The position numbers and the translations under genes were made by a program. DNA of 64,000 nucleotides, from positions 65,629,374 to 65,693,373 of the forward strand of contig NC_087065.1 in assembly GCF_963678635.1 (NCBI RefSeq), in the 5' to 3' direction. The stretch is from Symsagittifera roscoffensis. Its lineage: Eukaryota > Xenacoelomorpha > Acoela > Convolutidae. The notes beneath the pieces were generated by a model. That model saw nothing but the letters and a program-made list of their open reading frames with translations. It was not told the origin of the DNA and did not search any database. Numbering within the stretch: the stretch's first letter is position 1; the number at the start of each line of letters is the position of its first letter. Of this stretch, positions 51,960 through 62,808 are shown piece after piece.

Positions 51960-54296
51960 CAGGCATTTCGGGTTCGGGTTCGGGTTTTCGGGTATCGGGT
52001 CGGGTTTTCGGGTTTTGAGACAAATTTCGGGTTTTGGGTCGGGTTTCGGGTTCAACAAATTTTCGGGTTTGGGTTCGGGTGCGGGTTCGGGTATTCAATT
52101 ATGTCGGATTTCTAAAACCCGATTTTTGTTTGCTGTTTTCGGTTTCGACAAAAACTTTCCCAATTTTTCTTTTGTTTGAGGTTTTTTACTTTTTTAATTT
52201 TTATTTCTATTTCATTTCTGAACGCGATTGCATTGTACGATGAAGGAAGAGTGGCGGATATTTGAAACCAAAAATCCAAAGTTGAAAGACAAGTTTTTGT
52301 GCGGTTTCATTGACAAGAAGAAAACAGAAGCGCGGAAGTGCGTTCGTTGCAAAAGTGTATTTTCATGTAAAAAGAGCAATACGTCAGCTCTTGAAAGGCA
52401 CATTAGCAGCTGCACTTCCACTGAGTCGGAAGATGTAAATCAAATTTCCATAAGAAAATTTCTGAAATCGAATACTGAAAAGTTAACTTTCCATTCCCAC
52501 TTCGTATATCTTGACAATGTGTCAGTAACAAAAGTTAGCAGTTCCCCTCGCTTCAAGAAACTGTTTCAAAAGTCTGGCCTAGCTGTACCAACTTATGATG
52601 ATCTCAATCGGACACTTAATGCCAAATACTTCGAGCGCATAGATCTCATTAAGAAATTACTAGAGGGGAAAGAGAAGTTAGTCTTGGCTCTAGACAAATG
52701 GACGAACAATCATCACGAAAAATTTATTGGTGTCTATGTGTATCAAAAAGGCAAGAGCATTTTTCTTGGATTAATTAATTACGATTTTTCATGTGGCAGA
52801 TGAAAAAATATACAAAAGAACTCCTTGCCAAGTTTGGCATCGCAAAAGAAAGACTCGCATGTGTGATGTCCGACTGTGGTTCGGACATGGTCAAGTTTTG
52901 CCGTATAATGAAGCTGGCTCATGTGCCTTGCCTGGCACATGTAATCAATCTGATTGTAAAAAAGTTGATAAATGCCAGTTTGATTCATGATGAAGCTATT
53001 GAAACCGACAATGAAGTTGCTATTCAAACGGATGAAGAGATAGTGATTCAGAATGAAGATAGCAACAACGAGAACGACACCGACGAGGCCGATGAAGACT
53101 TTGACACATTGAATACCCGTAGCATCGAACCGTTTGATTTTTCCAATTTTGTGAATGAAATACGACAAGCTGTAAAAGACATCCGCACACTCAACAATAA
53201 TGCAACCTTCATGTTTATGCAAAAACAGTTCCAGAAATCAGAACTAGATGTTGTCCTTGACAACGAAACACGATGGAACTCCACTTATTTGATGCTAGAA
53301 CGTTTTCTCAAACTTCGCGGGTCAGTGGAAAAGTTTTACCACGAACGACGTTTTGATTGGCAACATTTAGACTGTTTAGTTAAGGTGTTGAAACCATTTT
53401 ACGAAGTAACACTAGAGCTGCAAAAGAAAGAAATACCGAAGGACTTTGACTTCTATCTCAAGACCGTCGAATATGTGCGAACATTTGTCGAACGTGAAAG
53501 TGGTTTGGAGATGGTCCGTGATGACATGTTACAACTACTTGACAAATGGTGTGGTTCCAAAAACGCAGTTGTCCAGGCGTTTAACAAACGCGGTAAATTA
53601 TACAAGCGGTTGGCGAAAGAAATTGATGACAATATTGAAAACTTGCAACAGACCGAGCATACTTATGCAACGCCAACTTCTTTCAAAGACTTCTTACAAC
53701 TTGAAAGGGCAGTTGGACCAAAAGAGGAACAAATACGAAGAACATTGAGACAAATTCCCGCAACAAATTCCCGCAACATTGAGAGAGCGTTCAGTTATGC
53801 AAAGTACTTGAAGAAGGATATTCAATCGCGACTTAAGACGGAGAATTTTACACGCAACGTGTTCTTGAAACTCACCGAGGTATGCGTTTAATACGTACTT
53901 GTACGTTCCCATTTCATAATAATACAGCTTTATATTTCCGTTGAACTTTTTTGTTTTCTATATACATTCCCATTTTAATACACATTTATTGCATAAATAT
54001 TGTTTTTACAGCTATTTTTATTGTTCACTGTAAGAGAAAGTTACACTCTAAAAACGCATCAAATTTATTGCGTCAACGTTCATACCATTTAATCTACCTG
54101 AAAATCGGGCATGTCGGGTATCGGGTCGGGTAATCGGGTTTTGAGATCTTTTTCGGGTTTCGGGCCGGGTTTCGGGCTTGAAATGAATGTCGGGTTCGGG
54201 TTCGGGTTTGAAGAAACCGTCGGGTTCGGGTTCGGGTTTTAGCTTATCGGGTAATCGGGTTTCGGGTTTGAAAAATGTCGGGTCCCGAAATGCCTG
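51960..54296 (+). mobile_element. hAT transposon nested in the LTR element, 2.3 kb
   Basis: Ends share the 13-bp inverted repeat CAGGCATTTCGGG. Both subterminal regions (about 51966-52093 and 54105-54287) are arrays of CGGGTT/TCGGGTTTCGGG variants. A BED-finger hAT transposase lies between. The 8-bp duplication shows it jumped into the LTR element after that element had inserted or in a parental copy. Confidence 0.92.
52240..53891 (+). pseudogene. hAT-family transposase, one frameshift
   Basis: The ATG at 52240 gives an N-terminal BED-type zinc finger (CVRC...HISSC). The frame ends at 52803, and the protein continues from about 52791 in another frame, so one small indel separates the two parts. 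Recognisable hAT segments are LALDKWTNNHHEKF before the break; CVMSDCGSDMVKF and PCLAHVINLIV just after it; NETRWNSTYLMLERFL in the centre; and a C-terminal dimerisation-like end SRNIERAFSYAKYLKKDIQS with FLKLTE. The stretch before that end looks short and repetitive (IPATNS), so part of the C-terminal region may be deleted. Probably inactive here, although the ends are intact and could be mobilised in trans. Confidence 0.85.
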
Positions 54297-54304
54297 ATTA
54301 TATA
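54297..54304. other. hAT target duplication, right (ATTATATA)
   Basis: Follows ...CCGAAATGCCTG and equals 51952-51959. Confidence 0.9.
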
Positions 54305-55386
54305 CTAAACCAAACTAACCAACGCAGCTTACTAAACACCACAAATCATAAAATAACAGCATGACTAAGAAAAGAAAACCAACGGTAGCCAAACCGGATT
54401 AACCCAGTTTAAAACTGGATAATTTATTCTTTTGAAGACTATTATAAAGTCTAAGAAAGAAATAAAAAAACACAAAACAGTCGAAAGACAAACCCATAAC
54501 AAAACAATTTGATTTTTGAAAAAAAGACACAACCAACGGAACATAAGAAAGACCACCATAAACCCAACATAAAACTTTATCACATAACAGGACCTCTCAC
54601 AGAAACCGCACGAAATCATACTCCCACTCCTGGCCTAACCCACTAGAGAGGACGTCCTGAGCATGCTCTATAGCCGGCCTAACCCACCGCGCTACATCCA
54701 CGCTTTGTGACCACACTTCTATTTTTAATAAGAGGTACTCAAGGGTGAGTAACTCTTCAAAATAACCGAACAAAAACAAAATGCTTTTGTGAAAACAACT
54801 AACCAAAATCATAATTAAAACACTGAACTAATAAAAATTTTATACAATGTAAACTATACTTTGCAGTATATAGATCAGCATACAACAACAAAGACGAACA
54901 TCCAAAGACAAAATGACCCCATTACACTCGAAAAAGAATGGCCAACTACAAAACAATATGCCGTCCACAATCACAAACTCAAAGGATTTAGAGTACGACT
55001 TGACTTCGCAGAAAAGGACTTCATTGAACTAGACCAATGACCACCTCGATGTTCAAGTATACGTACAGATCCGAGTTACAAGGCATCCCCTCCACGCACA
55101 ATCTCCACGCCATTCCCAGACGAGGTCGAACACAAAAGAAGTTCTCTACATAAAATAGAAAAACCCGTCATAGCAAACCATTCTGAAATCAGATTGATTT
55201 CATTGGGAAACACCATCGTTGTCACAAGAAGACACAACGATTGATGCCCCTAACTGCAGTGTCCTGGAACTTCTCTAACAAGAGAAACCGGACAAGAATA
55301 CGATGTTCGCCAAATACCAACGTCCATCATCCATCTTTTGAATTACAGAAAGATAATTCTAAAAAACTCTGTAAAACCCGGATGGG
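54305..55386 (+). other. 3' non-coding region of the LTR element (after the hAT insertion)
   Basis: About 1.1 kb without a supported gene. It holds a GC-richer patch at 54595-54720 with two GGCCTAACCCAC blocks. The polypurine tract before the 3' LTR is not obvious; ACCCGGATGGG directly abuts the LTR. Confidence 0.45.
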
Positions 55387-55796
55387 TGGAACCTGATCTA
55401 AACTATATTTTATGATTGGATAAATTAGATATTTTACCACTGTAAAGTATTTCATATTAACAAATCATGATCCATCTAACTAACAACCCACTTATTTGTA
55501 AGTGCTGAAATTACTTGTAATTTCAGCACCAGAGAGATTTGAATTTAACTTAGAAATTAGTTGCCTCTCCAAGAGAACTTCAGTAGCCGCAACAGACCAG
55601 TATACCCTAGATCTATTGAGCCTAGCAGAGACTAGTTAAACACCCTGAGACTAGAAAGTATAAGAGTAAGATTAGGATCGGTATTAGACTAAGAAGTTGC
55701 ACGAATCTATCCGGCCGAAAATAAGATAGCGTGACAAGCAGACGGTGTACCCTATCCGAAATTACTCTATGAGTTAACCACATCGGTCCTAACTCA
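55387..55796 (+). repeat. 3' LTR (410 bp)
   Basis: Direct repeat of 34829-35238 with three substitutions (AAT to CAT and ACC to ACA near 55453-55462, GAG to AAG near 55735). TG...CA ends. Confidence 0.93.
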
Positions 55797-55800
55797 AGCT
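55797..55800. other. LTR element target duplication, right (AGCT)
   Basis: Same four bases as 34825-34828. Confidence 0.85.
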
Positions 55801-55974
55801 TATTAGAATCAATTTTATGCGTGTGATAACTTTTACATTCTCCATCGCCATCGACCAATATTCTTTGAGCAGGCATAGCATCTCAAAGATGGCAACAAAG
55901 ATCTTTTAAATGATTTATTTGTCATATCGAGCCAACAAGGGTTGAACAAGATTCATACAGAAAACTTAGTGGAC

Positions 55975-56235
55975 TAACCCAGTAGCACAGTAGCAGGTTA
56001 AGTGGATTCGACCCCCTTTGGTGCTATTTTACGGCATCCATTTTTAACTGACTAACGCCAAAACAAAATTTTTATCTTAAGGGGGGGTGGGAATTTTGTG
56101 AAAATGGGATTTTCATAGCGTTTTGGAAGACCTCAGAAAACAATTGGGTCAACCTATGAAAAAAATCGACAAAAGTTAAGAAAACTATGTAAACAAAACG
56201 CCCAATACACTCGAGAAAAGCATAGATCCGGGCCT
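55975..56235. repeat. Interspersed repeat family A, copy 4 (diverged)
   Basis: Shares GGATTCGACCCCCTTTGG, a GGGGGGG block and the CTCGAGAAAAGCATAGATCCGGG end with the other copies, but the middle is strongly diverged. Confidence 0.4.
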
Positions 56236-56517
56236 GGACTCTACATTAAACATTATTTATGTTTTTATTGTTTGATGTCATTTGATATTACAAAACTTTT
56301 GGTCAATGGCCCGTGCCAAGAGACGAACACTTGCACATAAAATTCAAGTTGAGCCCGAAGATGAGCCAGCTAATCAAAGCCTCTAGATGTCAAATTAGGA
56401 TAAAAATTATGCCGAAAAACATATCGAGCCTTTATTCTGAATAATCAGGGTCAGCGCGTACGCACTTCGCACACTAATAAATTGTGCGTCCGAGTTTCTC
56501 ATTTGAAGAAATAGCAG

Positions 56518-56601
56518 GCGGAGGTCAACCTCCGAGCAGTGCAATGCAGAGCCCTCGCCCTGGACCACCTCTCGGCTTGATCAGAGGACGGTCAGTGACA
56601 A
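56518..56601 (+). CDS. Weak candidate internal exon (84 bp)
   Basis: A GC-rich 84-bp island lies between an acceptor-like AAATAGCAG and a consensus donor AA|GTAAGT. Two frames are open; the more protein-like encodes PPSSAMQSPRPGPPLGLIRG, Pro/Gly/Arg-rich. No neighbouring exon was found, so this could be coincidence. Confidence 0.22.
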
Positions 56602-56989
56602 GTAAGTTTGATTATCAACTCAAAGAAGGCGTTTACAATTGTTTTTGACATTTTTTAATTAAGCAGTATCTATTCTCAAAAAGACAGCTTTTTGTTCTCC
56701 ATTATTTGCAAACTATTATTCGAACAGTGAACAGTCCTTCATAATTCATTGATAAGACTTCTCATTTTTGCGTCAGTTTTTTATGACCTGAAAAATTGTC
56801 TCATCTATTCTATATTTAAATGCGTGTGACACGTATTTTGCCATGTTTAACCATTTATTGCGAAAGTTAGGGGCATAACGTATCTATGCTTGGCTAGGCT
56901 TTTTTCGAATTTCCATTTTGAATCTAGTGTTTGTTTCACCGGGATAAAAGTTAGCAACCAAAAAACGGGATCTCCCCATAGTTTGCGAA

Positions 56990-57560
56990 GTGGATCTCCG
57001 TTTATGAATGCCCAAATCTTTAAAATACGAGATACGACAATTTTTGTGATTTTTCAAAATTTTCAACTCAGTTTACAAATTCATTTAACAAATTTTAAAC
57101 TCCCAACCCTATAGTTGAATGCTGTAAGAGTACTCTCAAACTTTAAAGATTGCGAATCTTGGCTTCAAACATAACCGCTCAGTTATTTGTAGTTTTCGAG
57201 ATATGACCTGTTTTATGATTTCTTTTTAATTTTTCGGAAAACTTTAAAATTAAAACAGTCAAAAAGATTTCCTAATCTTGTAGTTGGGTGTTGTCAAAAA
57301 ATCTTGCGTCCAATTGCGTACTAAAATGCTGTTAGTTCTCGAGATATGACGCTTCGTGATTTTTCAAAAATTTTACAGAAAAACCAAGTATGAACTTTTT
57401 CTTACAACTTTTGAAAAGTCGAACACTCTATTAAGGGGATATCAGAAAAGTATCCGGGTTATGAATCTCATTTTTAACTATGGTTCTTCAAATCATCATA
57501 GTTTATGAGACACGACAATTTTTGTGATTTAAAAAAATCTCGGAAAACTAAAATTTTATT
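56990..57560. repeat. Degenerate tandem repeat, about 145-165-bp period
   Basis: Blocks with '(A/C)GAGATA(C/T)GAC...GTGATTTTTCAAAATTTT' recur near 57031, 57200, 57342 and 57507, each followed by 'AACTCCCAACC(C)T..TAGTTG'-like or related sequence. This is probably an old satellite or the remnant of a repeat array. Confidence 0.5.
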
Positions 57561-58139
57561 AGCAAGCATATAAGTAGTAATTTGACTAAAAAACAATAAA
57601 CATTTCTACGAGTTTTCTTACGTTATGACCAGAAATTCTCGTTATGACCAGAAAAGAAAGGATAAGAGTTGATGATATTAAATAAAACAAAAAACGGTTA
57701 GGTTTCTTCAATAAAAACGCGTAACTCGACACTAGAAAAAAAACTATTACCTATTACTAAAAACAATTAATCGAAAGTTAATTTGTCAAGTATTGTGCCC
57801 AGTATACACGCAGCGTTTGCAACCTGTATTGCAAATGGATCATCTGTTTTAGAAAGCTACCTGCCTTGCGTTCCTCCTTCAATTGCTTAGCTTCTCACAA
57901 AGCTTACTCTAAACCATTTCCAAGCTGGTGCCGGCCGCGCCCTATATCTCACAAGCTAGCGGTTGAAAAAGAAACTTAACAAATGCTAAGTCTTTTTGCT
58001 TTTAGCTTCCTGCTCTTGGGAAAGCCGTACCAGGGTTTCAATTCCACCCCGCACTATTCCTATTGGGGGTTACGGAGTCTACTACTGTTATGTCCCAATA
58101 GAGCTGCTTACGACTTACGAACAGCCCATGGAAAGAACG

Positions 58140-59720
58140 TTAAACCGGTTGTTCATTTCGATTTGTTCTGTAGAGCTGTCGTAGTTCTAAAACTGAAGGA
58201 GTGTGGTTAGAAGATTTTTTCTGCTTTTTAGGTAATTCAGATTTGAATGCCTTAAGAGTCTTCCTGCAATTTGGCGGCAATAAAAGCCATGTTAACCATC
58301 TTCTGTAACGTCCTTTCCGCAATTAAGCCATTTGAAGTCTTAGAGCCTAATTGAAGACCTATTGCGATTCTGATTTGTTGATTTGATAGTTTCAGCCTTA
58401 GGTTTCTGCATGGGATAACATTCCACTGTTGGAAGCCAAGTTCATCGTCGAACGTAGTTTACGTCCCGGCTCTCTCATTTCGTTTTATTGAACCTTGTCA
58501 ATTTTTTAAATTCAAACCACCGTTTAAACGGATCATTATGAGAGGTCCATCCAATCGCTCTAATTCAAAAATTTTGCTCAGTGAACTTTTCGTTCCTTTT
58601 GTCGAGTCGAAGAAAGTAAGTAACACTAGTAAACGAGCGGAAAAAAACACCCAAGTCGGATGAACTGCTTGTAAAAATTGTTGTCTTACAATTTCTCATT
58701 GGTGAACTTGCATAACTAAATTCTTATCATTCTGTCGTAGCAATTCAAGAAAATCATTTTGCAAATACAATTGCTCCTACCCAAAAACCATAGGCGTTTT
58801 GGTAAGCTAAAGCAATTTTTTTCGAGAGAGTTAAACCCATAATGAGCATCTAGTTTGTCAATAATTTCTATACATTTTTCCAGCGTTTAAATTTTTTGAG
58901 CAGTTCTTTACGGCAAAGCGCGTCGACTGAAACTCCTGCTATTTTTTTTTTGTTCTCATTCTCGGAGGCATTTAGATTGAGTTAATATTGATTGTACTGT
59001 GCACTGGTGTTTGGCCCTAAAACGCAAACTTTGCGCTTTTAAGTTTTCAAAGTCAGACCGTAATTTCTTTCTGTTTTTTGAATGTTTTCAAGGTTTGGAG
59101 AACCACCTTATAGCCGTCGACTAAATTTCAATCATCTAAGTAAAATTCGTTAATTTTCTACTAGCTGTTTTCCTTGCGTCTGAACTGATTCGTCAAGAAA
59201 AAGGGATTGAGAATCGCCTCGCTGAGTTTAGTCTTCTGACATGAAAAAAGAGCTTTAGTAAGATAAGGTTATTCGGTTTACTGTACACGTATCAAACTTG
59301 TTATTCTTTTCATAGAATTATGGCAGTTGAGGGTCTTCTGATGAACCACTTTTTAAAGAACAGAAAGTAAAAGTTTCTTCACATTAAATTAGATTTCTTA
59401 ACGGATGTCCAGCTATTTCTCCTCTCCGCTTCGGCGAGAGCCGACCTAGAGATTTAAGAAAAAAAGTTATGTCGCTCGGAGAGGGTCTTATTTTCTTCGC
59501 ATTTAGACGCGATGCGTTTTAGCGAGTTGCCTATGGTAATTTTTCTCACACACCCATCTATCTTAATAAAGGCTATAAGCTTTGCCACACAAAAAAGAAG
59601 AGCAACAGAATTCAGGCGTTTCTCTTTTTTTGTCGCAAAACTTATGAGCTTTTTGTTTTATAATTTTTCCTCTAAGTGGATATCACACAGAGGTGGGCTT
59701 GAAACTCGAGAATGAGGTTT
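58140..59720 (-). pseudogene. Decayed leftward non-LTR reverse-transcriptase copy
   Basis: Two minus-strand islands resemble parts of the rightward copy at 60326-62808. Near 58140-58215 the encoded HTPSVLELRQLYRTN parallels its C-terminal HIPSVLEPRHLYRTN. Around 59530-59600 the antisense of the plus strand parallels the antisense of the RT 'GG-L-R-P-I' region. The order, C-terminus at lower coordinates, is right for a leftward element. Everything between has lost its frame. Identification depends on the nearby better copy. Confidence 0.45.
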
Positions 59721-59977
59721 TGGAATTAAAACGGTATTTCCTGGATTTTTTTTCTGTATCAAGGAGCTCATACTTGTGGTTTGTTTGCAAACCTTTTTTT
59801 CCGGTTACACCAGAAAAACTTTCAAGACGTAAATAAAACAGCCCGTTTGGTATCTTCCTCTGCATTGAGAAATATGTCATTTGTTTTGACCGACAGACTT
59901 TTAGCCAAGGGAAGTTCCGAGTTTTTTGTTATTCTCCTGAGGGTGCCAGGGATTTAGGCTGACCTGTTTTTTTACCC

Positions 59978-60346
59978 ACTGGCGACTTTAAACCTAGACT
60001 AGGTTAATTTAGTCTTCTGACCAATTTAAAAGGTTTGGGACTTATGCGACTTTTTTATTATCATTTTGGTGAACTCCCATTGTTACCTATATTCATAGCT
60101 CTCAAAATATAAAATCAGTCGCATAATCTCAAAATGTATCTTCTTGAATTCTGATTGATTGAAACTTGTCAACGTATTTATGGATTCCTTGTTTACTGTT
60201 CAAGCAGCACAAACCCAAGCTGCACAAAAGTGACCGCCGCAGCCGCGCCAACATGTGGCGAGCTTGCCAACAGAGGGTAGGACTCTACTGGCGACATTAA
60301 ACAGAGACTCGGCTAATTTGGTCTTTTGAACAAATTAAAAGATTTC
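59978..60346 (+). repeat. Direct repeat of a 60-bp block at the non-LTR element 5' side
   Basis: ACTGGCGACTTTAAACCTAGACT... at 59978-60037 recurs as ACTGGCGACATTAAACAGAGACT... at 60287-60346, both running into TCTTNTGANCAANTTAAAAG. A weaker trace (GTTTAGTCTTCTGAC) occurs at about 59227. Repeated 5' units are known in some LINE promoters. Confidence 0.5.
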
Positions 60347-62808
60347 AAAGAGTGTACAAGCAAAAATTGCTTAAAACCTTCAGGACTGATAAATTGGATT
60401 AGATGTGGTTGTGGTTCTAGTTGGTATCAAATCGGTTGTGTAAATATTTCTCTTAGCGACTCTAAGAAAACCCAATGGTTTCAGTGTCGTTTATGCGTTG
60501 ATGTAAAATCTGTTAATAAAGCAACAATAGGTAATGATTTAGTGCTAGAAAATGATGTCAATACAGCCATCTCAAATGTCCGAGTACTCAAGAGAGTACC
60601 AAAAGACTCGCGTGTTCCCTTGGTGGAAAATCTGTCGGACAAAGTAAATGACATCGTCTACAATGTAGAAGATGTTACAAAATGGCTAATTTTTTTAACG
60701 TCGTTTTTTTAGAGCAACCGAAAAGAAGTGGACGCAAACAGACCACAAGCATGAGCTCTTTGATAAAAAAAACAATTCGAGCAAATGACGTGTCACTTCC
60801 AAAACCCCATCCCCAAGTTTCAAGCCCGCCTCTGAATGACCTCGAGCAGAGAATAAAGCTAATAAGTAGTAAGCTCGATGAAGGAAATGTAAAGCAAAGA
60901 ATAAGGCTTGCTGCTTCGGATGACAAAATTGCTCCTTTTTCAACTGATAACTATCTAAAGTTGTTTTCTAAGCACCCTCAGCGAGCCAAATTTGCAGCTC
61001 TAAAACCAGAAAATTTGGATAGTTTTTTTGTAACCGATTTCGATCCATACAAAGCGATAATGTCTCTTCCGAACGGATCAGCAGCAGGTCCTGATAAAAT
61101 AGTTCCTCAAATTTTTAAAGATCATGTTAGTAAGTCGAATGGCAGTGCAGGACCTTATTTTCTGAAATCGCTTACTAAGCTGATAAACCTCATTGGAGAT
61201 GGCAAAATAAACGAACCACTAAGACCTTTCTTTTTTGGCGCAAAGCTTATCGCCCTCATAAAGACAGAAGGAGGGTTGAGACCGATTGCCATAGGCAACA
61301 AGCTGAGACGTATCGCGTCTAAATGCGCTGGAAGCAAGGCCCTCTCCGAGCGACAAAATTTTTTCGAAAACGTACAGGTAGGATGCGGTACCAAACGAGG
61401 AGCAGAAATAGCTGCACAATCATTTCGAAACCTAATTGAACGCGACGACAATCCAAAATGAACTGTTTTTTTCAAACTAGATTTTAAGAATGCCTTCAAC
61501 TCTCTAAATAGAGAAACAATGCTGAATCATGTTTATTCAAATCGCCCCGAATTGTATAATTATACCCATTGCGCGTATGGTAAACCTAGTTACCTTTTTT
61601 ATGGAAGCTCTGTCATAATGTCAGAAGCCCTTTTTGTGGAAACAATTCATACACTAGTCAAACAGTTGGAGTCGAAAATTAACATTTGGTATTTAGATGA
61701 CAGAAATTTAGCCGACGACTATAAGGTAGTACTCCGGGACCTCAAAAACGTTCTGAAATCGGAACAAATTAACGGCCTGAGCATGAACACTGAGAATGGC
61801 GAACTTTGTTTTTTGGGACACACTACTAGTACACAGTATAATTCCATTTCAACACAATTTCTAAAAATTTGCACCAAAATAAAAAAAAAACAAAAGAAGA
61901 AATCCTCATTTTGGGATCTTCAATCGGCGAACTTCGCCGAAAAGAATTGCTCGACGAAAAATTTAAGAACCTTGAAAAAATATCGGATGTCATTGACAAA
62001 ATAGACGCCCATTATAGTTTTTACCTCCTAAAAAATAGCTTTAGCATGCCAAAACTCCTATATTTTTTGCGTACGAGCCCTTGTTTTTTGCAAAACCATT
62101 TTTTGTAAAGCTACGACAAATTACTAAGAAATTCGTTATGCAAGGTTATAACCAGTTTTTAAGCAGTTCTCCCGGCAGGCAAAGGTGGCTTGGGCGTTTC
62201 TTCCGCTCGTCTTCTCGCTTTACCCGCTTTCTTAGCCTCAGCAGTAGGAGCAAAAGATGTCTTGAGCGAAATATTTGGTTTGGAGCATGTGGATGGAACA
62301 TATGATGTTGCACTTAAACAGTTTTTTTGAACTTGGGAAAATTGAAATGGCTCCGGAAAATGAAATCCAAAAAAATTGGACGGAGCCAATTTTTGAAAGC
62401 GAAATTGAAGACTTGATTTTACGACTCGAACCAACGGACTTAGAAAGATTCAAATCGTTCCAAGATAGATTTGGCTCCCAATGGTTGAACGTCATCCCGT
62501 GCAAAAATTTAAGGTTAAAACTGTCGAACCAACAACTCAGAATTGCAATAAAACTTCGATTAGGCTCAAAAATATGCGAACGGCATAAATGCATGTGCGG
62601 AAAAGATGTTACCGAGGATGGTTGGCATGGTCTTCCTTGCCTCAAAAGTGCAGGGAGATTCTCTAGGCATTCAAACCTGAATGCCCTTATAAAGCAGAGT
62701 TTATCTTCTACTCACATTCCGTCTGTTTTAGAACCACGACACCTCTATAGGACCAATCAGAAGCGACCAGACGGTTTGACGCTCGTTCCATGCGCTGTTG
62801 GATTGTGA
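60326..62808 (+). pseudogene. Non-LTR retrotransposon with PHD-like finger and reverse transcriptase, decayed
   Basis: The first frame (from about 60326, no ATG) encodes a PHD-type Cys/His pattern (CTSKNC...CGC...WYQIGC...WFQCRLC). Another frame from 60682 encodes the RT: ALKPENLDSFFV, LPNGSAAGPDKI, GGLRPIAIGN and, past a TGA at 61459-61461, LDFKNAFNSLNRETML. Then, after an apparent internal loss of the segment between motifs, comes the catalytic YLDD (about 61690). Two more frame changes follow. From 62275 the C-terminal region has RLGSKICERHKCMCGKDV and GWHGLPCLKSAGR with a CCHC-like metal site, then HIPSVLEPRHLYRT. It resembles the PHD-RT elements common in arthropod genomes. Not functional. 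Confidence 0.75.

Larger units (their letters stand above)
34829..55796 (+). mobile_element. 21-kb Ty3/gypsy LTR retrotransposon with env-like and accessory genes
   Basis: Two 410-bp TG...CA direct LTRs, an AGCT duplication, a primer-binding-like site, gag with zinc knuckle, protease, reverse transcriptase, RNase H and integrase in the Ty3/gypsy order, then an env-like gene flanked by accessory frames. Without the nested hAT element it would be about 18.6 kb, unusually long for the group. The coding strand is strikingly A-rich and G-poor throughout 36-51 kb. Gag, protease, integrase, env and the last accessory frame contain stops or frameshifts, so this copy cannot be autonomous as sequenced. 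Confidence 0.92.

Noticed and set aside
51966-52093. Interstitial telomere array (TTCGGG-like)
   Set aside because: The repeats are confined to the two ends of a hAT element with an exact 8-bp duplication, so they are subterminal transposon repeats.
54595-54720. tRNA or tRNA-derived SINE
   Set aside because: One strand has an A-box-like TAGCGCGGTGGGTTAG, but there is no B-box at the right distance and no cloverleaf.
55982-56020. tRNA-like A- and B-box pair in repeat family A
   Set aside because: The two box-like strings are only a few bases apart and the other family copies lack the A-box.
57983-58210. Rightward frames with a hydrophobic start (apparent signal peptide)
   Set aside because: They lie on the antisense side of a decayed reverse-transcriptase fragment; two frames are open and neither resembles a known protein.
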